Of a DNA stretch of 64,000 nt, positions 46,974 to 57,589 are shown one piece after another. Both the position numbers and the translations under genes were made by a program. The DNA is from Gibbula magus (Eukaryota; Mollusca; Gastropoda; Trochida; Trochidae), in assembly GCA_936450465.1 (NCBI GenBank), contig OW388291.1, forward strand, positions 76,036,436-76,100,435. Reading direction: 5' to 3'. Positions within the stretch are counted from its first letter, which is position 1. Every line of letters starts with the position of its first letter. A model generated the notes under the pieces. That model worked only from the letters and a program-made list of their open reading frames with translations. It ran no database searches and had not been told where the DNA came from.

Positions 46974-47600
46974 ACGTGTACTCCTTGTATGAGCAGCATA
47001 CTATGTGCTCTTTTCTACCAGTTCATTGAGCGTGTGAGGGTACCGAAAACTAGCGTAACCTAACCTGTTTACCGAACTGTAGGAAAAGGGAGGTAACTCT
47101 TAGCAATACGTTGTAACTAGAGAGGCACGTGACTCATTTTAAAATAGGAATATCCCTATGGCACGTGATCGACGCTGACCAATGTACATCAGACATTGCT
47201 GTGAAAGTGTGAACAAATATTAAATATATAAGTTGTATGCGTCACTCGAAGGTAATTCTATCTGATATACCAACTGATATGTCAATAAAAATACGATAGG
47301 CCATCATATGTTCATTTTATTTTCTGCTGATAATTGATAAACTGATACCATTTGAACGACCTTGACCCTTGACCATGACTGAAATGCAAATAATGTCATG
47401 GGTAGTTTGTTTCCAAACTATACAGCAATTATTGGGAAAATATTTATGTAAATAAAATCCAACAAAATAGCTGATTGAACTGTTTAAAACTACTAACACC
47501 AGGAACGTCATTATATAGCGTCATCTGATCGTTATGCCATACCTTTGGTGAGGAGCTATTACTATGGCAAGCGGGATACATGAAACTGCTGAAACTTTAT
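46974..47600 (+). other. 3' flank of copy 2, shared with copy 1
   Basis: It aligns with 17,850-18,480. It holds a candidate polyadenylation signal AATAAA at 47,284-47,289, about 310 bp after the stop. The segment is probably the 3' UTR and downstream flank. Confidence 0.5.
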
Positions 47601-48750
47601 GAGACTTGTGTTCAAAAATAAAAATGTATCAGTTGTTGGTCTATCAAAAACTAGTATTTTACTGCGAATAAAGATTAATGATCCATCAATTCAGTTTCAT
47701 TTGACTTCAATACGTTCCAACACACCATACGTGTAGGTGTTGTTTACAGTATACATATTTTCACTCAACCTACATATTCATCCCCCATCAGGTTCAAATC
47801 GATATCAAGCAACATCATTATACATGTGCAGAAACCGAAACTACAGGTCCCATTTACATGCACAACAGTTATACGACCTATATAACAGCACGAACATTGT
47901 ATTGCCGAAAAATAGCGATTAGAAAGCAAATGAAGCAACAGTGTCCCTCATGTCATAATTCTTGTGCGATCTGATTCACCAAATCCTGCGCTTTGTAACT
48001 GAGTCAATATAAGCTGTCAGGATATATTAAGTGATTTTATAATATTTTTAAAAGCGATTTTTGTATCTATTTGGTGGGCACCCCAAGTGGCTCACATGAG
48101 CAATGTGCTTATATTCGAGGCTTTGAAAAATCATACCTTAGTTATTACCCTATCGATTTTATGTTTAATAACTTACTTTAAAGAAAAATGTATTGGCTTT
48201 GACGTGGTATATACTATTGAATGATAATATGACATTCTGATGTATAATTTCAAACGGACATGTGGCGTTAACCTCGTTACATTGTTTATAGTATAAGGGG
48301 CTGGATAGTCGACTTCATATGCTTTCTAATCACTAGTTTTTCGACAATACAAGCCCCTGTGTTTAACAGTATCAGCCAAAGTTTGTATTTTTTCTGTTTT
48401 AGATAACATTTTTAATTACATTTTAGTAATTGACGCGTGTTAATTGCGGTACATTGTCTGGTTTCGATAAGAAATCCCCACTTTTACCTTCATATCGTCA
48501 AAATACTAAGTCAACTATCATCAAAATGGTAGTTTTCGGTAACAGTCAGCACTTTTCGATAAAGTAACACCATGTATAACGTTTTGAATATGTGATCCCC
48601 AACAATGGATGCTACTTTAACAATACAATTATGATCATGTGTCGATTTCTAATTGGTCAATAGTCAAAGCATAAATACAATTTATGTGGAGTTGTTTAGA
48701 TTTTACTATGTAATAATTCAAATTCTGTATTGTAATCAAATCTAAACATG
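47601..48750. other. Rearranged spacer between copies 2 and 3
   Basis: The segment ttgtattgtcaaaaaactag of copy 1 (18,510-18,600) appears near 47,895 in direct and near 48,365-48,268 in inverted orientation, ending at cgaggttaac. An inversion or insertion has therefore reworked the distal flank of copy 2. No gene. Confidence 0.55.
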
Positions 48751-49493
48751 GGCCTGTGTTCTAATCAGACCTCAATATATAGTATTTCTAGATTATATGC
48801 ACTATGTTATAGAAACCGAGCTTAATATATTCAGTTTAATCAATTTAATTTCGTTAAGTTTAATATATACAAATCTTCCATAAAGTAATATATCATTTCA
48901 TCATAACACCTTTACATAAGATGGTATCACAGTTAGTTTGCCAATATAATCGGTCTGTATCTAATTCAAACAAGCAACTGATGAGGACATTTCTAAGAAA
49001 TAATTTTGGTATTCCAAAGCATTTTAAATATTGATTATGATATAAAGATTAGAAACGATAAATATTGAATGTTATGTGGCGTTTATATAGTCTTGACAAA
49101 GTATAAAGAAGCATTAAAGTGTTATATGAAATTATTGAAGAATCAAGTTTCAATTAAACGAAAGAAAATTAACATTACATTAGTTCAGAAATTTATAAAA
49201 CTATTGATATGATGTCTATTATCATATATGTGGGATCAAATGAGGTTTCAAACATAGTTTAAGAAATTACAGAAGTAAAAAAGAGTTATAACCTCAGTTA
49301 CACGTGAGAAAATTAACATTAAATTAATTCAGAGATATATAGATATGGTGCTATAATCATATATGTGAAATCAAATGGGGTTTCAAACATAGTTTACGAA
49401 ATTACAGATAAGTAGATAAGAGTTATATGCTAAGTTACTTTCTTGCAAAGGTGGCATAGCTCTGCATCACTTGTTACAAAGAAGAAGTTCAAT
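48751..49493 (+). other. 5' flank of gene copy 3 with a local duplication
   Basis: It aligns with 24,395-25,101. The segment tcatatatgtg, then tttcaaacatagttta, then gaaattacag occurs twice (about 49,215-49,285 and 49,345-49,415), where copies 1 and 2 have one. Whether this affects transcription is unknown. Confidence 0.55.
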
Positions 49494-49659
49494 ATGACAA
49501 GCTTAACCCAAAACGTTTCCTCTATTCCTTGTGATATGATATGTCATACAATGTTCCAATGTGTGGCTGTTGTGAAGATCATGGAGTGTTTGCAGCTCTG
49601 TAATATGAAATCAAAAGACAAGGATGAGTCCACTGTGAAGGATCTTGCGAAAACGTTTC
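49494..49659 (+). CDS. Copy 3 exon 1: PAN/apple-like core
   Basis: 166 bp ending TTTC|GTAAGT. Five cysteines at the same spacing. The open frame extends upstream to an acceptor-like ctttcttgcaaag at 49,438-49,450, so an internal-exon reading cannot be excluded. Confidence 0.75.
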
Positions 49660-52600
49660 GTAAGTAAATTACGTTTATTTATGTAAGTTACTACAAGGAA
49701 ATACTAACTTCAAGTCAAAATATTTTGAAGCAAATAGATAACAACAATCAGTTAAGTTATTTAGTTTAATAGTTTAAATAATCTTTTCATAAAAATCATG
49801 TCTTAGTGTGAGGTAGGGAATCACCCTTCAATCTCTCCCTTCATCCAGCAATGAAGCGAGTCACCAAAACATACAGCGTGCTTCATCCATTGTTGCTAAA
49901 CTTCACTGATAACGAGCTATGCACAGAACTATGGCAATTTATTTTTTAAATAATAGGATTATGTTTATACACAAATCAGGTTCAGTTTTCAACTCATTGA
50001 AACGGGAATTAAGTGATGAAAGGACGTGAAATTGCATAGAAAGTGTATCATTGCTAACTGTCCGTGATGTCTTCTTAATCTTCTCGATTTTGTTCAGTTA
50101 CATTTTATAAACTACTTTACGGCTTTAGATTACATAAATAGTTTACCTACACTCTCCCTTTCATTCCCACAGTTTTGGGGGACTGTGGTAGACCAAACAT
50201 CCCAAATGCAGATGTGTATCGCCTACCTGGTGATGAAGAGAATGTTGTCCGCTACAAGTGTAAGCCTGGTTTCACCTCCTGTAGACCTGTAGCGGACAAC
50301 ACGTTAAGGTGCCTACCTTGGAAACTATGGACCCGGGTACCTGCTTCTTGCTTGCAAAATCTGTGGAAGGGCAAGGTAAGTGTTTTGTCCATACCTGACA
50401 TAGATGAGCGAGGTGGTGATATCTCCATGTGATCCCAGGAAGCTACTTCCTTAGTTACGTTTTCTTCAAAAACTTGCACTACATTTGGATTGCAGGAATG
50501 AAATAAAATTATTCTTACGCCTTTGATTGATTTATCTATGTTTAAAAGAAGTAACCAGAAAATCAGATCAATTGGAAAACAGAGCCATTTTCCCTGTAGC
50601 TTTTCAGATTTTACATGCCAGAGGGTTACAAAATCTATAATCTATAATCCACATTGACCAAGGTGTCATACACAAGATTTTTTTTTTTAGGCTTTTAGTT
50701 TATGCCTTTCTGGCCTGATAAAGTATATTACAAATGTAACTTTTCAAATCACTAGAAATGGGACAAAACATTGAATTCCTTTTTTTTTAGAAGAAAAAAT
50801 CTGAAGACCATATTAATTATATTAATTAAAAAGCATCTTTTGAGATGACATACTATTCCTTGCACACATTCTCATATAAACAAATAAAATTAAAAAAATA
50901 TTGGAAGAGCATTGAATTGAATTTTTTTGTTTTTCCAAGGTGCGCAGGAAGACGTTAAATTTTCCCTGTCCCCAATCAAACGGTTCCTGTGTTGTTGTTT
51001 ATGGGAGGCTGCCGTTAAAGGGAATGTCAGGGTGAGTAGATATATGTGATAGTTATACGGCCCCTGTGTTGTTTATGGGAGGTTGCCGTTAAAGGGAATG
51101 CCAGGATGAAAAGATGTGACAGTTAGGGTGAGTAAATATATGTGACAGTTAGGGTGAGTAGATATATGTGATAGTTATACAGTTCCTGTGTTGTTGTTTA
51201 TTGGAGGCTGCGTTAAAGGGAATTTCAGGGTGAGTAGATATATGTGACAGTTAGGGTGAGTAGATGTGACAGTTAGGGTGAGTAAATATATGTGACAGTT
51301 AGGGTGAGTAGATATATGTGATAGTTATACAGTTCCTGTGTTGTTGTTTATTGGAGGCTGCGTTAAAGGGAATTTCAGGGTGAGTAGATATATGTGACAG
51401 TTAGGGTGAGTAGATATATGTGACAGTTAGGGTGAGTAGATATATGTGACAGTTAGGGTGAGTAGATATATGTGATAGTTATACAGTTCCTGTGTTGTTG
51501 TTTATTGGAGGCTGCGTTAAAGGGAATTTCAGGGTGAGTAGATATATGTGACAGTTAGGGTGAGTAGATATATGTGACAGTTAGGGTGAGTAGATATATG
51601 TGACAGTTAGGGTGAGTAGATATATGTGATAGTTATACAGTTCCTGTGTTGTTGTTTATGGGAGGCTGCGTTAAAGGGAATTTCAGGGTGAGTAGATATA
51701 TGTGACAGTTAGGGTGAGTAGATATATGTGACAGTTAGGGTGAGTAGATATATGTGACAGTTAGGGTGAGTAGATATATGTGATAGTTATACAGTTCCTG
51801 TGTTGTTGTTTATGGGAGGCTGCCGTTAAAGGGAATATCAGGGTGAGTAGATATATGTGATAGTTATACGGTTCCTGTGTTGTTGTTTATGGGAGGCTGC
51901 GTTAAAGGGAATATCAGGGTGAGTAGATATATGTGATAGTTAGGGTGAGTAAATATATGTGACAGTTAGGGTGAGTAGATATATGTGACAGTTAGGGTGA
52001 GTAGATATATGTGACAGTTAGGGTGAGTAGATATATGTGATAGTTATACGGTTCCTGTGTTGTTGTTTATGGGAGGCTGCGTTAAAGGGAATATCAGGGT
52101 GAGTAGATATATGTGATAGTTATACGGTTCCTGTGTTGTTTATGGGAGGTTGCCGTTAAAGGGAATGCCAGGATGAAAAGATATATGTGAGAGTTATAAT
52201 ATAGACTACATAAGTTAATAACATTTTATATATTGCCGATATTGTAAATTTTAAAACTTTTCAAAACCTCGACTGGGCCCTATCTATCATGCTACACAAT
52301 TTGATAGTACATTTCATGGTTATTACTGATAAACAATTACACTGTTTCTATCAGCACTTTGTAGCCTAATGAATAGCGCTGCATTAATAAAAATAAGGAT
52401 TGCATGTTCGATTCCCTACTCATTAAAAAATTAAATTGTCATTTTGGAGATATTTTAAGATGCTATTCAGATTCAAGACAAGATTCATTTTTCTTTGTAA
52501 AATGTGGAAGCAAAGCGCATAGAGGAAGTGTAGATGTATTTGGAAAAGTGGAGGTGTATTGAGAAAAATATCAAAGTTTATTGGGTAAATTGTAGGTGTA

Positions 52601-54295
52601 TTGGTAAAGCACGAAAAAAGGTATGAGTTAATGGTGTGACGCATCCACAGACAGAAAAAAGGTATCCAATGGCAACGTTCATGCATCAGAGTTGATAACA
52701 TGTACTTTTACCTCTAGTCGTGTTCACAACTTGGACATAAAACAGTTGCTCTCTAAGGAAGTCATTTTGTCCAGATCATATCTACACCAAACCTGGTACA
52801 TATTCAACCATGATACCTCGATGTGCCTTTTGCGAGTTTATACCTTTTGTATAGTTTAGCTTTTGCTGTTTGAACAACTTCCCAATGCAAGACATAACTC
52901 TTGCCAGTCTCCATTACTGGTTGATTTAGGCCTTGCAGTACTTCCTTAAGATCTCTGTGCTTGGAAATCCGGGCCCACTGTTCATTTCTGGTGTAGCGAT
53001 TCACTATCTCTGCACAACAAAGCGAGAGAAATACTGCAAGAATTAAATCAGCCAGTAATGGAGACTGGCAAGAGTTATGCCTTGCGTTGCTGTTTGAATG
53101 GAAACATGACTTCAAAAGTTGATTCTTAAGACATTCATTGTTTTAGTAACATATCTCCCAACTATACTATAGATCTACACCAAACTTGATATACATGCCA
53201 CCCACAATCCCTAGATGTGTCTTTTGAGGCCAAGACTTTAACTTCATTTTATTTTTTGCGATTCCCATGGAAACCGGCCGTTAACACTGACTCAATGAGA
53301 AAGTCTTGTCGGTTCATATCTCCCAAACATTCCACCTGATGAAGGAGTGAGTATGTACTCCGAAACGTCGTGTATTTTCACATTAAAGAAGTTGTTATCC
53401 AGAAAATCTTCCTGTTCTCCCAAACTATGCATATTATCTGCACCAGACATACTTTCATACCATCATCTTAAAATGTTATTTTTGATTTAGACCTTTTATG
53501 TGAATTAATTTTTGCAACTTACACGGAATCATGATACATGAGACAAGAAGACAACCTAATCGATATTTCCATGAAAACATAGTTGGATTTAAATGTTTAA
53601 ATAGTAGAATTATGTAAGCAAAGATTTGCACATCAACATATTTTAATCAACAGTACTTTGAACAGCGCACAACATTGAAAATACCTCTGAAACTGTATGT
53701 GCTATTTTTTCATCCAACTTAACGTTATATTTTAATCGGTATCCATCACCATTTACCTTTGTTTCTTTGATGTAAGTGGGAAGAAGGGCTATGTAAGCCC
53801 AGCTCGCCTCTTCTATGTCCAGTGTTTAAACAAGGATTCGAAAATGCAACCCATCGTTTGTTAAGGCAGTGCCCTTATCAACTAGGGAACGACAGGATCG
53901 GGTAATGCGTGAAGCACACATGGTAACATTCGCAAACCATCACTGAGACACTAGTGTCCTTGATTCAGCTGAGACTCAGACATAGTGCTTGAAATAGTTA
54001 AATCATAATTTAATTTTGTACGCAACTAACAGACGATGGTTTGAATGCATTACCTGAAAAGTTCTCCCTGAGTTTACCTATATCATTTTGTTACAGATTG
54101 AGATTAGCACTGAAGGGTACAAACTGTGCCTTCATTCATTACTTATTCCTGAATCGCACGAGAACGAAATATATGATTCAAGTGAAAACGCCATCGGACG
54201 GTTTTAGGATGGTGGCCTCACTAAACATCACAGTCATACCAAACCCTGATATATCGTTCAAACTTGGAATATTGATTTTTGAAGATTTCTTTAAT
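49494..54295 (+). CDS. PAN-like/sushi/galectin-like gene, copy 3 (exons 1-4; exon 5 not found)
   Basis: Exons 49494-49659, 50173-50375, 50940-51031 and 54097-54295 join in the same phases as copies 1 and 2, giving 220 open codons that end F-E-D-F-F-N|GTGAGT. Exon 3 has one codon more (an extra Cys in S-N-G-S-C). W is replaced by L in the L-G-I-L-I strand. No exon encoding T-W-N-x-E-E-L occurs in the 9.7 kb to the window edge. It is either beyond the window or lost. Intron 3 begins with a minisatellite made of the exon's own 3' end and donor. Confidence 0.68.
50173..50375 (+). CDS. Copy 3 exon 2: sushi (CCP) domain
   Basis: 203 bp after tcccacag, ending AAG|GTAAGT. All sushi landmarks are present, with the extra cysteine now in T-S-C. 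Confidence 0.9.
50940..51031 (+). CDS. Copy 3 exon 3, at the edge of a minisatellite
   Basis: 92 bp after ttttccaag, phase 0 to 2, using the first GG|GTGAGT donor. T-L-N-F-P-C-P-Q-S-N-G and V-V-V-Y-G-R are kept. The 3' half of this exon is copied about nine more times in the following 1.1 kb. Confidence 0.75.
51032..52190 (+). repeat. Minisatellite built from exon 3 end plus splice donor
   Basis: Long units contain cctgtgttgttgtttat, gggaggctg and aagggaat of exon 3, then the donor cagggtgagtaga and intron bases. About nine such units follow the real exon. Between them a 26-bp subunit (gtgagtagatatatgtgaca then gttagg) is tandemly repeated. Most long units read gctgcgtt instead of gctgccgtt, a 1-bp loss that would shift the frame. 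Every subunit carries a GG|GTGAGTA donor-like match. Confidence 0.92.
52355..52425 (+). repeat. tRNA-like SINE head relic
   Basis: tagcctaatgaatagcgc (A-box region) and gcatgttcgattccc (B-box region) sit at tRNA spacing, close to a tRNA-Arg-type pattern. No cloverleaf stems are complete, so it is a relic. Confidence 0.45.
52887..53085. repeat. 42-bp-armed inverted repeat
   Basis: Left arm 52,887-52,928 (gcaagacataactcttgcca onward) is the reverse complement of right arm 53,044-53,085 with about three mismatches. The 115-bp loop has no gene. The 103-codon minus-strand frame spanning it has no recognisable domain. Confidence 0.75.
53329..53417 (+). mobile_element. 89-bp hammerhead-bearing insertion with 8-bp target duplication
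   Basis: Direct repeats tcccaaac at 53,321-53,328 and 53,418-53,425 flank it. Neighbouring repeat units show the uninterrupted form (atctcccaaactat). It ends ccagaaaatcttcctgttc. A near-identical sequence is at 63,207-63,296. It looks like a strongly 5'-truncated Penelope-like or retrozyme-like copy. Confidence 0.75.
53333..53372 (+). ncRNA. Hammerhead ribozyme-like motif
   Basis: It reads CAC, CTGATGA (53,336-53,342), A, GGAGT/ACTCC stem II with an 8-nt loop, GAAAC (53,362-53,366), GTC, GTG. The 5' CAC pairs with the 3' GTG as stem I, and stem III is the minimal ACGT, a layout known from type I motifs of Penelope-like elements and retrozymes. The extra A between CTGATGA and stem II is atypical. 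Activity is not shown. Confidence 0.62.
53832..53893 (-). repeat. tRNA-like SINE head relic
   Basis: The minus strand shows a B-box-like tttcgaatcc and an upstream gttgataag A-box remnant. It is equivalent to the relic at 12,105 and, like it, precedes exon 4, so it may have been duplicated with the gene. Confidence 0.35.
54097..54295 (+). CDS. Copy 3 exon 4: central galectin-like strands
   Basis: 199 bp after tgttacag, ending AAT|GTGAGT. It encodes L-K-G-T-N-C-A-F, V-K-T-P-S-D-G and I-S-F-K-L-G-I-L-I-F-E-D-F-F-N. Confidence 0.78.
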
Positions 54296-57200
54296 GTGAG
54301 TAAATATATATGTCTGTTGTCTTTCTTGGTTCACGACAATCTCACATGCTGTTGCAATACATATCTGTAGAAGAAATACCACCCTAAATCTTTTTGGGGT
54401 GATTTTACAGGTTTGAGATTACATGCTTCGTAGGCTAAACAGTCGCATGAGGCTGCATGTATATTGGTAGAATATCCACAAAGGAACAAATAAAGCTTCC
54501 ACACCTCCACGCTGATAAATGACTTCAAATCACATTGTTTTTGTTATTTGTGAATGTAAATGTGCACTATTCGTTGTCAAAATATCACAAAAATATTACC
54601 CTTAGAGCCGGAAATATGTCTTTGATTTAATAACATGTCAATAACGTACTTTTTTTTATTATGAACATGAATGGCCCGGTAAATTTCGTTTTCACAAAAG
54701 TGTCTTGATAGAACCTTCCTTTTAATGGAACATCCAGTGTGTTGTTGGTATGAAATATGTTAAACGTTATAAATGGTATTCCATCATCGGGAAGTATTGA
54801 TTGTTGTCAAAAAGTATCGTGTTAATGCCTGTCGATTCAGTAAATGATTCAGACAAAATGAAGGATTATTTGAACAAATGAAAGCCAAATAAAATATTAT
54901 GAAATATATGAATGTCAGACCTGATTCAAACAATAAGACATATAAATGTGCATAATGTGTCTCATAGGTCTTATGGCCGGACATCTGTATGTATACTGCC
55001 GGAATGTTTTATGAATTTTATGTGAAATGTACAGATGTGTGACACATGAATAAATTATTTCTCTCTCTCTCTCTCTATAAAAAAACAAATAATGGTTCTC
55101 GATACTGACATCTTATGCTGGCTTGTACACCATTCAGATGACTACTCATGTTTTATGCCCAATCATAACCTTCCTCCCTCAGTGGCCTCTTTAACCCTTT
55201 TATTGTCGAGCTCTGACAGGAATGACACAGTTAAGGCATCTGCCTTTCTACTGTCGACCTTAGTGAAACCTAAACATGACCCATTGACTATAAAGTGTTG
55301 TTTAAAGAATTATGTCAAACAGAGAGAAAATTGTTAACTGTTTCAGAAATTTGTTGCATCGCCAGCAACGAGAGAAACCCATTTTTATTATTATTAATGA
55401 GTTATTAATCTAAGTTGTTATATAAGTAAATATAAAAAGCTCACTTTGAATGGCGGGTGATAAATATATGTGTCTAGTTGTTCAGTTTTGCAGATGGTTT
55501 TTGCTAAATGTGCTACAGAATTGATTGTCTCAACTTCACGATCCCAAATAGCAATATTCTGTCTCCCACACAAAATGAGTATTTTGAGAATTGAACGCTT
55601 ACTTTCAACGGTTTCTTTGTGCAAATTAAAAATAAATCATCCTGTTTTTGACAGAGAGTTGTTCTATAATTTAACTATATTTCGGTACAAAAGTGATAGG
55701 AATTAACTTGGCTATGTGCCTTAATACATAGATTGGTATATGAACGTACGATATGACAAATACACCTCCTTGATCGTCATTTGCAAAAAGAGCATATGAT
55801 AAGCAAATGATACCATATCTTGAAGGAGAACATCTCAACCAATCATTGTTATCGAGATGTTTTGGACTAAAATGCGATGTAACGCCTCTAATATGTGTTG
55901 CTATGGTATATCTAGTGCTACTTTTGGTGGAACAAGTAGACCTCAGCTCCAGACAACAGCATAGAGGGCCATGTCTTGAATCCTGATATACAGGTGGCAA
56001 CAGGTCCATGAGCAGGCCATTCATGATCAATTGTCTAAATAACAGATGACACATTCAGCAGATAACTGTTGGGCTCATGGTCAAGCGTTGTGACGCATCC
56101 ACTTGAATGTTCTTGTCAGAGTGAACTTTCCGGTAGCAACCCGAATTTAACCATCAGCATGATATTAAAGGTGGATATATAGGCTGTAAGTTCATTGGCG
56201 ACCACTCCTTGAAAGTTGTGAGGCCAATGACAAGAGCGTATATCGCTTGTTAGTCCACCACAGCGTGTTCCTTGACAGTGAATGTGATCACTTCCTTTCA
56301 AGGATCAAGGTGTAACACCTCTCTGCCCATGATCTTTCAAACTGGATCATTTGATCAGTCCTAATTTCAACGGCGCTGTCACACATTAACATTTTTTTGG
56401 GGCTACCTGACCACTCCTGATGCTATGCAGAGATGAAGTTACAGGAGTTTCTGAATCTATGCGATCAATGCATGACAGCAATGTTCTACACTGACATATC
56501 CATCCCAATTGATGCAACTTGGTCATTCTTCCTTCTGGGTCTTTTGCATCATCTCTTCACTTCCAGACATCTTGAGGTCAAAGGTCATGGTCGCATCCAT
56601 ACTGACCACCCACGTCACATTGTTGCTGTTCCAATAATGCCTCGTTTTATCATCTTTAAATAGCAGGATCAACCCCAGCAACGTCATGTTTCTTCTATGT
56701 CATCTCTTTGTTATGTACATGTAATAGTTTAAAGTAACCTGTTTTAAACAGATGACAATAATGATACGGATTTGTGGACAATAAATATGCTGATAGTAAC
56801 AATGAGGAAGTCAATTTGAAATTAAATTTTCCAAGTTATGAGTTTTTCTGGTGTCTTTCGTGACAATCTTGAATTCTCACCTTAAAGGTACATCCATTGT
56901 GTTGTTGGAGGTCAAATATGACAAACGTTGTAAATGGTCTTATTTTATCGAGAAGTACCAACTGTTACCGAAAACAACCATTTTAATGATACTGGACTTA
57001 GTATATTGACGATATGAAGGTAAAAGTAGTGATTTCTGATCGAAAACCGGACAATGCACCGCGTGTGGCGCGCGCCACAGAGTCAAACGTAAGTTTTGAA
57101 TCTTATTTACACCAGACAAAATAACAAAATTGGGTTAATAATGTTCAATAGGTCATATAACTACTGTGCATGTAAATAGGACGTTCACTTTCGGTTTCTA

Positions 57201-57589
57201 CACATGCATAATGATGTTACTCGATTTTAATTGGAAAATAGTAAATATGATATGTTTGGCGATTGGGGATGAATATGCAAGATAAGTGAATTTATTTGTA
57301 TTGTAAACATCACATATGGTGTGTTGGAACGTATTAAAGCCAAATAAAATTTTATGAAACACAATGGATGCACCTTTAAGAATGACACCCAAAATACTAA
57401 ATAAACGGTATAATGACATTCCGTGACATTAAAAACATAACAGTCAACACTACTAATGTCATTACGCTGTTTTTGTACGAATGTTACGAAGAATTATAGA
57501 TTCATGTCCATGACAGCCATCTTGGTGGCCATTTTGAATTTTGAAAAAGCCACGTGGGTGGCGAGCGGCCATTCCTGCTAAATTTCATT
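54296..57589. other. Downstream of copy 3 exon 4: no exon 5 found
   Basis: 54,680-55,160 aligns with 13,790-13,990 of copy 1's intron 4, and a related piece recurs at 56,830-56,960. A (CT)n tract lies at 55,061-55,076. The 127-codon minus-strand frame at 55,671-56,054 has no recognised domain. No terminal exon of the gene family is visible. Confidence 0.5.

Larger units (their letters stand above)
52740..53560 (+). repeat. Degenerate tandem repeat with nested insertions
   Basis: Units share atatctcccaaactat, then gatctacaccaaacttg, then cctagatgtgtcttttg. They resemble the core repeats of hairpin-ended elements. One unit is interrupted by the 52,887-53,085 inverted repeat and another by the 89-bp hammerhead insertion. 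Confidence 0.65.

Noticed and set aside
51032..52190. ttaggg repeats as an interstitial telomere
   Set aside because: The hexamer occurs once per 26-bp subunit by junction of gttagg and gtgag; there is no tandem TTAGGG run.
52804..53115. 103-codon minus-strand frame
   Set aside because: It spans both arms of an inverted repeat, so part of it mirrors itself; no domain recognised.
55671..56054. 127-codon minus-strand open frame
   Set aside because: No recognisable domain, no paralogue in the window and no splice context; cannot be supported as a gene.
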